DNA from: Verrucomicrobiaceae bacterium
Lineage (GTDB): Bacteria > Verrucomicrobiota > Verrucomicrobiia > Verrucomicrobiales > Verrucomicrobiaceae
Reading direction: 5' to 3'
DNA: 64,000 nucleotides
Assembly: GCA_027486585.1 (NCBI GenBank)
Contig: JAIXOU010000091.1
Span: 16,025-80,024, forward strand
Made by a program: the position numbers and the translations under genes. Below the pieces are notes generated by a model. The model did no database searches and had not been told where the DNA came from. It saw only the letters and a program-made list of their open reading frames with translations. Of this stretch, positions 34,961-44,032 are shown in pieces. Each line of letters starts with the position of its first letter. Position 1 is the first letter of the stretch.

Positions 34961-37944
34961 CGGTTTGAGGCGACCTCCAGGTTAGAGATCAAACTGGCAT
35001 CCACCGCTTTCAGAGGATCACCAAAGAACAGCGGATCAAAGTCATCCGCGAAAGGCACCTTTTCCGCAGGTGGCCAAAAGTGGCGACTGAGAACAGCACT
35101 GATGATGCCCTCAGCACAGGCTTTAGCGCTTTCGAGTTGGCAGCCTTCGAGATCAGGCCAGGCATCGATTCCGACATCCCCTTTGGTCTTTCCCAGAGTG
35201 GCATAAGCCGTATGAATTTTCTCATTCGGATACCTCTGCTGCATGGCGAGATGGTAGAGTGGTAATTGCAGATCTGACCAGCGTACTGCATGCCCTTGAC
35301 TGCTTGTCGTAAGCGACCATGGCGCAAGTAGGGCTGGATCTTCAGTGCGTTTGAGTTTGGTCAGGTGGTAGTCTTCCACACCTTTGCTCTCACCTTTTTG
35401 CGCGGTGCTAGGAGAATAGGTTTTAAAGTCGATCAAACGGATACCCAACTGCGGATGCCGCTCCACTCGATCAACGATTCCACTAACGATCATCGCCCCG
35501 ATTTGCCAGGGATTCCCTTCAGGACTGATGCGCGTTTCAGCAGCGACTATATGCCAACCTTTGGCACGCTCTTCGGCTTCTGTCTCTGCCCACCAGGATA
35601 GGCGCTGACGTGCCGATTCACACTGAATCATCACAGGCACCGTCAGTCGCTGCCCAAAGGTGGCGTGCAGTTTTGCTTCCAGTAGTCGATGAAATTCACT
35701 GCGAATAACATTCACATCGGTGGACGTAGCCGCAGGGCTTTCAGTGGCAAATTTTTCCAGCACGTGATGCAGCAGACTTCCAAAGCTCATGGCATCCATT
35801 TCAGTGCCGGAGGCATCGGCAGCTCTCATCTTCAGGCCATGCTTCAAATAAAAGCGGAAGGGGCAAGTCAGGTAATCACGAAACTGCGTCACACTAAGCT
35901 TACGGAAGATCGGTGCATCATCGGCCAATGGCTGCGGACGCAATTGCCAGGCGAGCTGCCAAGGCATGGGCTCCACATGAGTTTCCGGCTTCTTGAAGAA
36001 TTGCAGCGTTCGTTCAGCGAGGTCAGCGTCAGGGCATTGGAATAACAAACGGGATGGCCGCAAAGGCTCTTCTCCAGAACCGATTCGGCCAAAGATAAAA
36101 TCGACACGTCCGCCAGTGCGTTTGCGCAGCTCGATAATGCTGGTCATGAGACAAGCATCACGGGCAAAGCGGGTGTCGTTGTTTCTGAGCCCCAGCGCAC
36201 GACGCGCGGAGTCTGGAAGGAACTGATGACTGAGGATGGACTCTGGCACCTTGCCATCATTCATGCCGGCAATGACAAGATGAGGCGCGTCTTCCCAGAG
36301 CAGTTCCAACCAGCCCTGAATATCAATATCATGAGCAGCGCGTTCAGGATAGAAGACCTGATCATCCATCACTCTCAAGAGCAGCTCCAAGCGACTGCCA
36401 GCGCTTAAGGGCGGCTGGAATAATTGAGCAGATGGGCCTTCCAGCGCATCGAGCACTTGCGCGATCTGATCGGCGATGGCAGCAAATACGGCATCCTTTG
36501 GACGATCCAGTCGGAAAGAGCGCAACGAAAAAACCTCGGCCAGGAAGTCGGTTAGTGCGCTGCCAAAATTGGGGCCAGAAAGGTTTTTCAGCGTCGCATC
36601 CAGCCAGGCAAGTCCGATAATGATCGGGCTCACGACGTTGTCATCCAACGTGCGCGGAGCTAGCTCGATAGCGTCGTCCAGCGTGTCCGGCAGAGCTTCG
36701 ACGGACAGATCATCCAGATCATTGAGCAGACGGGTGAGACTTGGACGGACGCCTGTTTGATCGATGGTTTTTTGCCGCACAGTCTCAGCAATGTCTGGAC
36801 AACGCAGAAGTTGCGCCGCGCTACCAAAAGCGCGAGAGGCAGAGAGTTGACTTAAAAGACGCAACAAATGAAACACGCCGTGAGTGCCCATGCTTTTACC
36901 GGCTGGATCGTAGGCACCGATGCCATGTTCGACCAAAGCTTTTTCCAAAGGCGCGGCGATCTCCACATCCGCCACACCGATTGCGGCCACTTTCCCAGGA
37001 AGCGGATGCACCGCGATCAGCGCGATGGCTTCACTGGCCTGAGCGGCGGGCGTGCTGCCTTGATGGATCGTGAAGTCGGGCCGATCTATTTGGATCGGCT
37101 CAGTCAGCCAGCTCTGGGCAAGGGGGCGACCCCAGAGGTCAAAATAGCTGCTGTGCGAGGCTGCTGGAGCAAACACCAGCACCTCCACGGGCACCTGACG
37201 TGAATGACGATCCAGCGCCTGAATGGCTAGGGCTGAAGGGTCTAAGACGCCAACGATCATGATTCGACGCACCGTGCTTGGCAACAAACCTTCAGTCGCA
37301 GCGAGTCGGCGAACGACCTGCCAGTCAGTCAAGCCGTGGGCCTGAGTGGCCTCCAGACAGAGCTGCTCCAGCTTAGCTAAATCGCGCCAGCGCTCAGGCT
37401 CCATCTCTGATTTCTCCAGCAAATTGGCTGCATCGCGTAAGCTTAATCCATTTTCATTGAGGGTTTCACGCACTTGCAGCAAATCGGCAGCCGTCTTCAG
37501 CGCCCATGTAAAAGTGCGCTCAACCGGATCGATGGGAAAAACGTGTCGATGCGTCTCTAGGTCCAGACGCAGCATCTCGGCGGTCCAAAGTAGGAGCGTT
37601 TCCACCTGCCCCGCCGCATTGACCTCCAGTAAGCGATCTGGCGACGTCAGGAAATCAGGCGTGACTGTCAGCGGTGGTAAAACAGCAGCGTCCTTCGTGG
37701 CAGCAAACACAGCCAGAGCTTCACGCAATCGGCGGCTGGCATGACGAGTCGGCACCACGATCAACCAATCACTTAAATCCAGAGCCCCTTTACCATCCCA
37801 GCCAGTTGCCAAATGCTCCGTCACCGACTGAACCAGCGGCTTTTCCCAACCTAGAAACAGGCGCTTGATCCCAGAATGCATTGGCAGTGAAGAATCAATG
37901 AACAGGTCATCTTCCGATTTGGGTTTGTGCGGCTTACTGAGCAT
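34957..37944 (-). CDS. addB: AddB-like PD-(D/E)XK nuclease subunit
   Basis: The product is about 995 residues. It has an inactive-helicase-like N-terminus (WLIVVPTRHASRRLREAL) and no Walker A. A C-terminal PD-(D/E)XK nuclease domain contains FRDYLTCPFRFYLKHGLK, FGSLLHHVLEKF, GIVDRVERH and IRLIDFKTYSP. It partners AddA and overlaps it by 4 bases. ATG at 37944 is used, with GTG at 37950 as an alternative. The Cys in DYLTCPF is present, but the C-terminal Cys group that completes the Fe-S cluster in Bacillus AddB is missing. The protein after FWPPAEKV has no Cys. Confidence 0.88.
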   Translation of the reverse strand: MLSKPHKPKSEDDLFIDSSLPMHSGIKRLFLGWEKPLVQSVTEHLATGWDGKGALDLSDWLIVVPTRHASRRLREALAVFAATKDAAVLPPLTVTPDFLTSPDRLLEVNAAGQVETLLLWTAEMLRLDLETHRHVFPIDPVERTFTWALKTAADLLQVRETLNENGLSLRDAANLLEKSEMEPERWRDLAKLEQLCLEATQAHGLTDWQVVRRLAATEGLLPSTVRRIMIVGVLDPSALAIQALDRHSRQVPVEVLVFAPAASHSSYFDLWGRPLAQSWLTEPIQIDRPDFTIHQGSTPAAQASEAIALIAVHPLPGKVAAIGVADVEIAAPLEKALVEHGIGAYDPAGKSMGTHGVFHLLRLLSQLSASRAFGSAAQLLRCPDIAETVRQKTIDQTGVRPSLTRLLNDLDDLSVEALPDTLDDAIELAPRTLDDNVVSPIIIGLAWLDATLKNLSGPNFGSALTDFLAEVFSLRSFRLDRPKDAVFAAIADQIAQVLDALEGPSAQLFQPPLSAGSRLELLLRVMDDQVFYPERAAHDIDIQGWLELLWEDAPHLVIAGMNDGKVPESILSHQFLPDSARRALGLRNNDTRFARDACLMTSIIELRKRTGGRVDFIFGRIGSGEEPLRPSRLLFQCPDADLAERTLQFFKKPETHVEPMPWQLAWQLRPQPLADDAPIFRKLSVTQFRDYLTCPFRFYLKHGLKMRAADASGTEMDAMSFGSLLHHVLEKFATESPAATSTDVNVIRSEFHRLLEAKLHATFGQRLTVPVMIQCESARQRLSWWAETEAEERAKGWHIVAAETRISPEGNPWQIGAMIVSGIVDRVERHPQLGIRLIDFKTYSPSTAQKGESKGVEDYHLTKLKRTEDPALLAPWSLTTSSQGHAVRWSDLQLPLYHLAMQQRYPNEKIHTAYATLGKTKGDVGIDAWPDLEGCQLESAKACAEGIISAVLSRHFWPPAEKVPFADDFDPLFFGDPLKAVDASLISNLEVASNR

Positions 37945-38019
37945 GAACACTGATCGTAGAAGATACGATTCAAATGTCGAATGGACGTTCAGGCAAGAAA
38001 TAACAGGCCGTGGTCCAAC

Positions 38020-38769
38020 TCAACGTTCTTCCGTCTTCGTTTTGACTTTTAACTTAGCCACTTCATGCGGCGCTAGGTGACGCCAAGCGCCTTTGTTCAG
38101 GGTGCCTAGTTTTAGGCCGCCAATGGCGACACGGATGAGGCGCAGGACTTCGATGCCGTGGGCTTCTAAAACACGGCGGATGTGTCGATTCCGGCCTTCA
38201 TCCAGGACAATCTCTAACCAGGCATTTTTATCCCCCTGACGGATGGCACTAACGGAAAGCAAGGTCAGCACTTCGCCCTCATCCTCGATGCCTGCTTTTA
38301 ACTTGGCCAGTAAATCGGCATCGACCAAACAACCAATCTGCACGTGGTAGGTCTTCTCCACATGGGTCGATGGATCAGTGATGCCATTGGCCCAGCGGTT
38401 GTCGTTGGTGAAAAGCAGCAGACCTTCGCTGGCCTTATCCAATCGGCCCACGGGTGAAAGATGTGTGAAGTTTTGGCCCTCAAAGCAGCTATAGACCGTG
38501 GCGCGACCATGCTCATCACTAGCGGTGGTGACAATGCCGCGAGGTTTGTTGAGCAGGATGTAGAGTTGCTTAGCCTCCTGCACGGAAACATGATCCACGA
38601 CGACCTGATCCCGGCCGAGCTGCACGGGCTTTTCGGGATCACGACAAACGACGCCATTAAGCCTCACTCGTCCCAATTTGATGAGCTGTGTCCCCTGACT
38701 GCGGGAGCAATGACCAAGTTTAGAAAGGGCGCGGGCGAGTCCGGTGCGGGAGATAGGTTCAGCAGGCAT
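38020..38769 (-). CDS. RsuA/RluB-family rRNA pseudouridine synthase
   Basis: The 249-residue protein has an N-terminal S4 domain (ARALSKLGHCSRSQGTQLI) and a pseudouridine-synthase domain with the catalytic Asp in PVGRLDKASEGLLLFTND. RQIRR-like EGRNRHIRRVLEAHG follows. It converts specific uridines of 16S or 23S rRNA to pseudouridine. The sequence alone does not decide RsuA from RluB/RluE/RluF. It follows rpmA on the same strand, but a strong terminator lies between them. Confidence 0.92.
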   Translation of the reverse strand: MPAEPISRTGLARALSKLGHCSRSQGTQLIKLGRVRLNGVVCRDPEKPVQLGRDQVVVDHVSVQEAKQLYILLNKPRGIVTTASDEHGRATVYSCFEGQNFTHLSPVGRLDKASEGLLLFTNDNRWANGITDPSTHVEKTYHVQIGCLVDADLLAKLKAGIEDEGEVLTLLSVSAIRQGDKNAWLEIVLDEGRNRHIRRVLEAHGIEVLRLIRVAIGGLKLGTLNKGAWRHLAPHEVAKLKVKTKTEER

Positions 38770-38775
38770 GACGAT

Positions 38776-38817
38776 TTAAAACATAAAATGGGCGGATCCA
38801 TGAAGGAATCCGCCCAT
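38776..38817 (-). terminator. Rho-independent terminator after rpmA
   Basis: On the minus strand the perfect arms ATGGGCGGAT and ATCCGCCCAT flank a 10-base loop and are followed by TTTATGTTTTAA. It lies about 30 bases after the rpmA stop and just upstream of the pseudouridine synthase start, so it ends the rplU-rpmA transcript. Confidence 0.9.
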
Positions 38818-38845
38818 GATTAAATTGAATGTTGGAAAGTGCTGA

Positions 38846-39106
38846 TTAGGCAGTCAAAGCGGCTGCTTCATCCACATTCACGCGACGACCATCTTTGTCG
38901 AAGCGAACACGTCCAGCCACGAGGGCGAAGAGTGTGTGATCCTTGCCCATGCCAATATTTTGGCCGGGGGTCCACTTAGTTCCGCGTTGACGGATGATGA
39001 TGTTACCTGGGATGACAGCTTCGCCGCCATACTTTTTCACACCGAGACGCTTGCTGTTGCTATCGCGTCCGTTTTTAACACTTCCTTGACCTTTCTTATG
39101 CGCCAT
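38846..39106 (-). CDS. rpmA: 50S ribosomal protein L27
   Basis: An 86-residue basic protein with the L27 signature: [20 protein letters not shown], then [20 protein letters not shown] and [17 protein letters not shown]27 sits near the peptidyl-transferase centre of the large subunit. Its N-terminus begins directly with AHKKG and shows no Firmicutes-type cleaved extension. It follows rplU by 43 bases in the standard rplU-rpmA order, and a terminator follows. Confidence 0.98.
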   Translation of the reverse strand: MAHKKGQGSVKNGRDSNSKRLGVKKYGGEAVIPGNIIIRQRGTKWTPGQNIGMGKDHTLFALVAGRVRFDKDGRRVNVDEAAALTA

Positions 39107-39149
39107 GACTCAGATCTCCTGGGGGATGTTTGGGATTAAATTGAAAAGA

Positions 39150-39464
39150 TTAGGCGTTGATCGCCGTGACTTGGACACGCGTCAGAGGCTGACGATGACC
39201 GGTGGTTTTGTGATAGCCTTTACGCTTCTTGAATTTGAAGGCGGTGACTTTCGGAGCTTTGAATTGCTTCACCACGGTGGCAACGACGGTAGCGCCGGAG
39301 ACGGTTGGTGCGCCGATCTTGATGTCAGCACCTTCACCAGCGGCGAGGACTTGGTCAAAAGTGGCGTTTTCGCCTTCAGCGACCTCGAGCTTTTCGACGT
39401 CGAGCTTGTCGCCCACGGATACTTTGTACTGTTTGCCGCCTGTTTTGATGATTGCGTATGCCAT
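39150..39464 (-). CDS. rplU: 50S ribosomal protein L21
   Basis: A 104-residue protein beginning MAYAIIKTGGKQYKVSVGD and ending RKGYHKTTGHRQPLTRVQV, both diagnostic of L21. The frame is open to 39551, but ATG at 39464 is the conserved start. It is first in the rplU-rpmA operon. The 159-base leader (39465-39623) separates it from the respiratory block. A weak promoter-like pair exists there, but I cannot assign it firmly. Confidence 0.97.
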   Translation of the reverse strand: MAYAIIKTGGKQYKVSVGDKLDVEKLEVAEGENATFDQVLAAGEGADIKIGAPTVSGATVVATVVKQFKAPKVTAFKFKKRKGYHKTTGHRQPLTRVQVTAINA

Positions 39465-39596
39465 AACTGTGTCTGCTGAAGGATAAATCCGCATCGGCCA
39501 AGCCTCCAAAGGCAATGTGTCCGGTCTGCGGGGGTGTGGATAGTGCCACAACTCAGGACTCCGGCAACCAAATTTTTACACCCATTTTGCTTTGGT

Positions 39597-39625
39597 GGCT
39601 TCTTTTGCCGAAAAAGAGCCTTTTT
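39597..39625 (+). terminator. Terminator-like hairpin after DUF420, T-tract on the plus strand
   Basis: GGCTTCTTTT and AAAAAGAGCC pair with a single bulge around GCCG and are followed on the plus strand by TTTTT. No plus-strand gene ends here. On the minus strand the hairpin lies right after the DUF420 stop (39624), with the T-tract on the wrong side. It may still act as a boundary between the respiratory block and rplU. Confidence 0.35.
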
Positions 39626-40058
39626 AACCCCGAATCGGTGGACCGAACCAGACGTAGCACATCATGTAGATGATGATTCCAGTGACACTGACGTACAGCC
39701 AAACCGGCACGGTCCACTTGGCCATGCGCTTATGTTTGTCAAAACGCTGACGTAAGGCAGGAAGCACGGTCATGATGATCAGAGGCAGACTCAATACAGC
39801 CAGAGGAATGTGGCTAAAGAGAATGGTGAAGTAAACCGGACGCGTCCATCCCTGCCCTGCAAATCTGACGTGACCTGCATGATAGTGGTAATAGAGATAA
39901 CAGCCCAGAAACGCCGTCGAAAAAAGTAAAGCGATCACCATGCTGGCAATATGGGCCTTTTTTTGGCCCATCTTGATCATCGTCAGACCAAGGATGATGT
40001 GCAGCAGGGCACAAGCGTTAAAGATCGTGTAAAGAGTGGGGAGTTCTGTGACGGTCAT
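39624..40058 (-). CDS. DUF420 membrane protein (cytochrome oxidase-associated)
   Basis: A 144-residue protein with four hydrophobic segments. It has the DUF420 pattern LYTIFNACALLHIILGL, KKAHIASMVIALLFSTAF, YYHYHAG and ILFSHIPLAV, with conserved His residues in or near helices. DUF420 genes often neighbour SCO and heme-copper oxidase genes and are thought to help oxidase assembly, but no activity is established. It overlaps the SCO gene by 4 bases and is the last gene of the respiratory block. Confidence 0.9.
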   Translation of the reverse strand: MTVTELPTLYTIFNACALLHIILGLTMIKMGQKKAHIASMVIALLFSTAFLGCYLYYHYHAGHVRFAGQGWTRPVYFTILFSHIPLAVLSLPLIIMTVLPALRQRFDKHKRMAKWTVPVWLYVSVTGIIIYMMCYVWFGPPIRG

Positions 40059-40807
40059 GGGGTCTTGTCTTGGGCTTTCTTTTGTTCTTCGAGCAGGTAG
40101 TTCAGATCGGTGCGGATTTGTTTATCCCAGTATTCCTGGAATTGGGGATCAGCATTCATGATGTCATGCAGCCCGCGCACGTGCCCAGCATGATCAACTA
40201 AGGCCACGCGTAAATCGTGGATGTATTTGTCATCCGGTGTCAGGCGATCCTCAACCGGCAGGTCCTGAACTGGACGGAACTGAAAAGAAAAGGTCATGTA
40301 CTTGCGCACATCATCCTTCGGACCATTGAGAAACCACCAATGGTCCGTGTCCTTGATGCCGACACCAGTGGCCCAGGCTTTCATCATCTCTGGCGTGTCT
40401 TCTGGATCAAGAGTGAAGGAGATAAACTGCACGTTCGGATTGTCACCCAGTTCAGCGTATAGCTTTTTCAGTTTGGCGATTACACCAGCGCAACCGCGTG
40501 GGCAGCGAGTGAAGACCCAAGAGGCGATGATGATTTTCCCGCGCAGATCAGCCAAATGAACCGTCTTGTCGCTGCGCTCAACCAACTCCAGATCTTTTTC
40601 TAACCGTCCCAGATAAGCCGGCCTCTCATTGCTGCGTGTGGTGCCCTGAGCATCCGTCTGGGTTTCCTTGTTCTTCTTGGCCTCCATGGAGGTGTAGATG
40701 AGATAATTGTAAAAAACCACCACCCCAAGAACAATGAAGATGATCGGCACCCACAAGGTTAAAGGATTGATGCGGCGCGTAGCTTCTGGAGTTGGATCTG
40801 TGGACAT
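40055..40807 (-). CDS. SCO1/SenC-family copper chaperone
   Basis: The 250-residue protein has an N-terminal membrane anchor (LWVPIIFIVLGVVVFYNYL) and a thioredoxin-fold domain outside. The copper-binding C102-x3-C106 (TRCPRGCAG) and a downstream His (VDHAGHVRG) complete the SCO metal site. SCO proteins deliver copper to, or reduce, the CuA site of CoxB. It lies between ctaB and DUF420. Confidence 0.93.
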   Translation of the reverse strand: MSTDPTPEATRRINPLTLWVPIIFIVLGVVVFYNYLIYTSMEAKKNKETQTDAQGTTRSNERPAYLGRLEKDLELVERSDKTVHLADLRGKIIIASWVFTRCPRGCAGVIAKLKKLYAELGDNPNVQFISFTLDPEDTPEMMKAWATGVGIKDTDHWWFLNGPKDDVRKYMTFSFQFRPVQDLPVEDRLTPDDKYIHDLRVALVDHAGHVRGLHDIMNADPQFQEYWDKQIRTDLNYLLEEQKKAQDKTP

Positions 40808-40842
40808 AGGTCAAAAAGGAATTGGTAAAAATCGATCAGCGA

Positions 40843-41811
40843 TCACTTCCAGGCCACGGCCGTGATCAATAAAATGATGGGTAGATAAATCAGCGTGCCA
40901 AAAAAGAGCCGACGTGCCGTGGCACGCTCAGGATTCTTTTGAAACACCAAGGCCCGTTGGCAAAGCCATGCATTCAACAGCAGGGCCACAGGCAGAAAGA
41001 GCCATAGCTTCACCAGTCCATAGGCAACAGGATAAAACATCAGCAACAGCATGGCCACAGCCCAAGCCAGAGCATGACGAGAAGTGCGGGCACCTAGTTC
41101 GTCATCATTGGCCAGCATGACAAATCCACCTCGGCGATATTCGTCGCGATACATCCAATTGATCGCCAGGAAATGCGGCAACTGCCAGAGGAACAAAAGC
41201 ATGAAGAGGTAAATGGCCCCAGGCTCCCAGAGCAAGCTCCAGCGGAAGTAAGCCTCAGGTTTATCAGAAAGCCCAGCGGCGCCAGCCCAACCAATGAGTG
41301 GAGGCAAAGCCCCTGAAACAGCACCAACTAGCGTATTCACAGCAGACTGTTTTTTCAGAGGTGTGTAGATGAAAAGATACGTCGCCAGAGTCAGCGCAGT
41401 CAATGCAGCTGCCTCCATATTGACTCGGTGCACGAGATGAATCAGTCCCATGGAACTGAGCAACCAACCCAGGCCAAAAGCCACCGAGGGGCTGATGCGA
41501 CCAGCAGGAAGCGGACGATCTGCCGTGCGCGTCATTCGGGAATCTGGCTCGATCTCCATAAGCTGATTGAACACGGCTGCACCAAAAGCTGCCAGAGTGC
41601 TTCCAATGATGGTGTGCAGGAGCAGCCAAAAATTCATCTGTGTCCCGGCTCTCAACCAGAAGGCCACAAAGGTCGTCACGATCACCAGAGCACTGAGACG
41701 AAACTTCGTCAGCGTGAGCAAATCATTGAGGGTGAAAGCCATGGAGTCCTCCCCAGCAGTCGGTGGCAATGAGGGAACAGTACCCGGCGCAGTGGAATCA
41801 TCTTTGGTCAT
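40843..41811 (-). CDS. ctaB: Protoheme IX farnesyltransferase
   Basis: A 322-residue UbiA-type prenyltransferase with about nine membrane helices. It has the prenyl-diphosphate motif MEIEPDSRMTRTADRPLPAG (N/D-rich loop) and a second acidic loop near NWMYRDEYRRGGFVML. It converts heme B to heme O, the first step of heme A synthesis. It begins 9 bases after ctaA. The N-terminal 25 residues are polar and outside the conserved domain. Confidence 0.95.
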   Translation of the reverse strand: MTKDDSTAPGTVPSLPPTAGEDSMAFTLNDLLTLTKFRLSALVIVTTFVAFWLRAGTQMNFWLLLHTIIGSTLAAFGAAVFNQLMEIEPDSRMTRTADRPLPAGRISPSVAFGLGWLLSSMGLIHLVHRVNMEAAALTALTLATYLFIYTPLKKQSAVNTLVGAVSGALPPLIGWAGAAGLSDKPEAYFRWSLLWEPGAIYLFMLLFLWQLPHFLAINWMYRDEYRRGGFVMLANDDELGARTSRHALAWAVAMLLLMFYPVAYGLVKLWLFLPVALLLNAWLCQRALVFQKNPERATARRLFFGTLIYLPIILLITAVAWK

Positions 41812-41820
41812 GAGGCGAGA

Positions 41821-42909
41821 CTAGGCGTGGGACAGGGGTTTGTCAGCCTTTGTCTGGCCATTCAGTCCGAGTCCAGCGGTGGAAGCCCAGACGCTGACAG
41901 CCAATAAAAAAGTCAAGACCAGCAAACCAAGCCCATTCAGTACATGCAGATTGGTGACCCAAAAGCTTTTGCCAGTCAGAACCACATAAATCCCCAGAAC
42001 GACTTGGTTAATCGGCATGATCATCAGCGCAGGTGAGATCCAACGCAAATGTGGCACTCGTCCGAGCCACAAACGAGATTTCCAAGCCACTACAACGACA
42101 AGTAGCGCGACGGAGAAACCCCAATACTTGTGCAAATGCAGCACAAAGACATCCGCCGGATCCATCGGTGGGAAAAGTTGACCCTTTGTCGTCAAAATAT
42201 CATTCGCGGCCAAATACATGCGCTGCGTGTGCCTTAACGTGGCTCCAATGATGAGTTGCCCAAAAACGGCCAACAATAGAATCAAACTCCAAGCTCGCGC
42301 AGACACGCGATCTTTCAGAATCACCAACGATTCTGAATGCCACGTTCTGGACGAGGCAAAAGCAATGAAGACCAGCAGACAAAAAAACAGCTGACCTAAA
42401 GTGCCATGACTGATGCCGTACGGATCAGACATTTTTAAAACACGCAGGCCGCCGAGAGATGCCTGAATAATCACCATAAAGAGGGCAAGCGTCGTAAGGC
42501 CGCGCAGCAGAGTCCAACGCTGGCCAATCCAAGTCATAATCAGCCAGGCCATGCCCATCACAACAATGACACCAGCTGCACCGAGAACACCTTTGAAAAT
42601 CAAAAACAAATAACCACTACCGATCAAAACGATACCCGCAGCCTCAACGAATCTTGGTTTGAACTTTGCAAACTGCCAAAAATACATGGCAAGTACGAGG
42701 AACCCAATCGACGTGGCGATCCAGCGATGACCATGCTCCAGAAACAAAGCTGGCACTTTCATCCAGCCTTCAGGATTCACCTTTCCAAATGCTAGCGGCC
42801 AGTCAGGAACAGCCAATCCGACATCTTCAGTCGTCACCGCAGCGCCCCACCAAATGAGCACAAGACCCACAAAAAGGGTGAAACGGGAAAACCAATGGAA
42901 AAGCTGCAT
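41821..42909 (-). CDS. ctaA: Heme A synthase (COX15/CtaA family)
   Basis: From ATG 42909 the protein has about 362 residues and eight hydrophobic segments. The family feature WWGAAVTTEDVGLAVPDWPL near the start is followed by helix-borne His residues (LEHGHRWIAT, ATLRHTQRMYL, LHLHKYWGFSVALL). It oxidises heme O to heme A for the aa3 oxidase. The frame is open to 42942, but that extension lies inside a strong terminator hairpin. ATG at 42909 is therefore preferred. Confidence 0.92.
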   Translation of the reverse strand: MQLFHWFSRFTLFVGLVLIWWGAAVTTEDVGLAVPDWPLAFGKVNPEGWMKVPALFLEHGHRWIATSIGFLVLAMYFWQFAKFKPRFVEAAGIVLIGSGYLFLIFKGVLGAAGVIVVMGMAWLIMTWIGQRWTLLRGLTTLALFMVIIQASLGGLRVLKMSDPYGISHGTLGQLFFCLLVFIAFASSRTWHSESLVILKDRVSARAWSLILLLAVFGQLIIGATLRHTQRMYLAANDILTTKGQLFPPMDPADVFVLHLHKYWGFSVALLVVVVAWKSRLWLGRVPHLRWISPALMIMPINQVVLGIYVVLTGKSFWVTNLHVLNGLGLLVLTFLLAVSVWASTAGLGLNGQTKADKPLSHA

Positions 42910-42928
42910 GGTGGGTAAAGAAGAAACG

Positions 42929-42957
42929 AAAAGTGCGGACACTAGGTCCGCACTTTT
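42929..42957 (-). terminator. Strong terminator between coxB and ctaA
   Basis: A perfect 12-bp stem with arms AAAAGTGCGGAC and GTCCGCACTTTT surrounds a 5-base loop. The minus-strand 3' side continues TTTTCGTTTCTTC. It probably ends or attenuates the oxidase transcript after coxB, so that ctaA-ctaB-SCO-DUF420 are expressed at a lower level. It also rules out the upstream in-frame start for ctaA. Confidence 0.85.
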
Positions 42958-42996
42958 GTCAAAAAATTAGCGGATCAAGAACACCCGCAAGAGACA

Positions 42997-43788
42997 TTAG
43001 CGAGCTGCCAGAGGAGCAGGCGCTGCACTCTTGGCTGCGGCACTGTTAGATTGTTCCTTAGACCATTCGTCAAATTCAGCGGTCTCAACGACTTCAAGCA
43101 CGGCCTTCATCTGCGCATGACCTGGACCGCAAAGCTGACCACAAATGATGTCCCAACTACCTGTCTTCACCGGCTTAAACCACATATGAGCTTTGACGCC
43201 AGGGCAGGCATCCTGAGCGGCACGCATAGGCACCAGAGCCAGGTTATGAATCACGTCCTTGCTAGTGACATCAATGATGACAGGACGACCAAGTGGCAAC
43301 TTCATCGTCCCAGGATTCACAAAATCATCTTTACCATTAGGGTCTGTGAGTTCACGCCCCGTTTGATTGGCTTGAGAGATCGCCCTCGGATCCCAAGTGC
43401 TGAGCATCTTATCGTTGCCCGAGTATTGGAAGTTCCAGAGAAACTTCTCACCCATGGCACGAATCTTTACGGTATCAGGACCGGTTGGGAATTCATCAGC
43501 TTGATGATGCCAAAGAGGGAAAGCGAAACCAAGAAGCAAAATGGCTTCCACAATACAAACACCGATTTCGATGTGCGTCGTGGCATGACCACGAACACCG
43601 TGGTAGTCGGCTTTAGCATTCTTAGAGGCACGGAACTTATAAAAAGCGATAGCCAAGAAAGTGGACCAACCGATAAAAAGAACCAGCATGAACCAATGAA
43701 CAAAACCAAGCATGTGGTCCACAAGACCTCCATGCTCTGAAGCGTTCTGCGTCATGCCAAGCCAAACGTTGATGTCTGAAATACTCAT
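42997..43788 (-). CDS. coxB: Cytochrome c oxidase subunit II
   Basis: From ATG 43788 the product is 263 residues with two N-terminal membrane helices (FVHWFMLVLFIGWSTFLAIA and the IEIGVCIVEAILLLGFAFPL region). A cupredoxin domain carries a complete CuA site: IHNLALVPMR and the C-x3-C-x3-H-x2-M motif CGQLCGPGHAQM. It accepts electrons from cytochrome c. A TTG start at 43836 would add a proline-rich leader and is less likely. No fused cytochrome c domain is present. It comes last among the cox subunit genes, unlike the common coxBAC order. Confidence 0.94.
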   Translation of the reverse strand: MSISDINVWLGMTQNASEHGGLVDHMLGFVHWFMLVLFIGWSTFLAIAFYKFRASKNAKADYHGVRGHATTHIEIGVCIVEAILLLGFAFPLWHHQADEFPTGPDTVKIRAMGEKFLWNFQYSGNDKMLSTWDPRAISQANQTGRELTDPNGKDDFVNPGTMKLPLGRPVIIDVTSKDVIHNLALVPMRAAQDACPGVKAHMWFKPVKTGSWDIICGQLCGPGHAQMKAVLEVVETAEFDEWSKEQSNSAAAKSAAPAPLAAR

Positions 43789-43822
43789 GGGTAAATAAGG
43801 AGGGGGCGGAGGATAAAAAAAG

Positions 43823-43996
43823 TTAAGCGGTAACAACAGCTCTTTGTTGTTTGCGGACGAAGTTCCAGACGATCAATCCGACGAAGCTCATGCCAAGCGC
43901 TAGAAACGCGAGCATCACCAAGACGGCAATGTCTTGCGCCTGAGCGATGACACTGTTTGGATCAGCTTTGCAAGTTGCGCAGGCGAGAGTCAGCAT
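43823..43996 (-). CDS. Small single-helix membrane protein in the cox cluster
   Basis: A 57-codon gene begins with ATG at 43996 and ends TAA at 43823, just upstream of coxB. The product has a short N-terminus with two Cys (LACATCKADP), one strong membrane helix (DIAVLVMLAFLALGMSFVGL) and a basic C-terminal tail (VRKQQRAVV). Positive charges after the helix predict a cytoplasmic C-terminus and an extracytoplasmic N-terminus with the two Cys. It resembles small accessory subunits of oxidases only in size and context. I recognise no family. Confidence 0.7.
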   Translation of the reverse strand: MLTLACATCKADPNSVIAQAQDIAVLVMLAFLALGMSFVGLIVWNFVRKQQRAVVTA

Positions 43997-44032
43997 GGTG
44001 TAAAAATGAAACGATTGAAAAGTGAAAATGGC

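Noticed and set aside
42910..42942. Upstream in-frame start for ctaA
   Set aside because: The extension lies inside a perfect 12-bp terminator stem, so translation from there is unlikely.
43051..43740. 229-codon plus-strand frame across coxB
   Set aside because: coxB is certain from its CuA site, and this frame has no recognisable motif.
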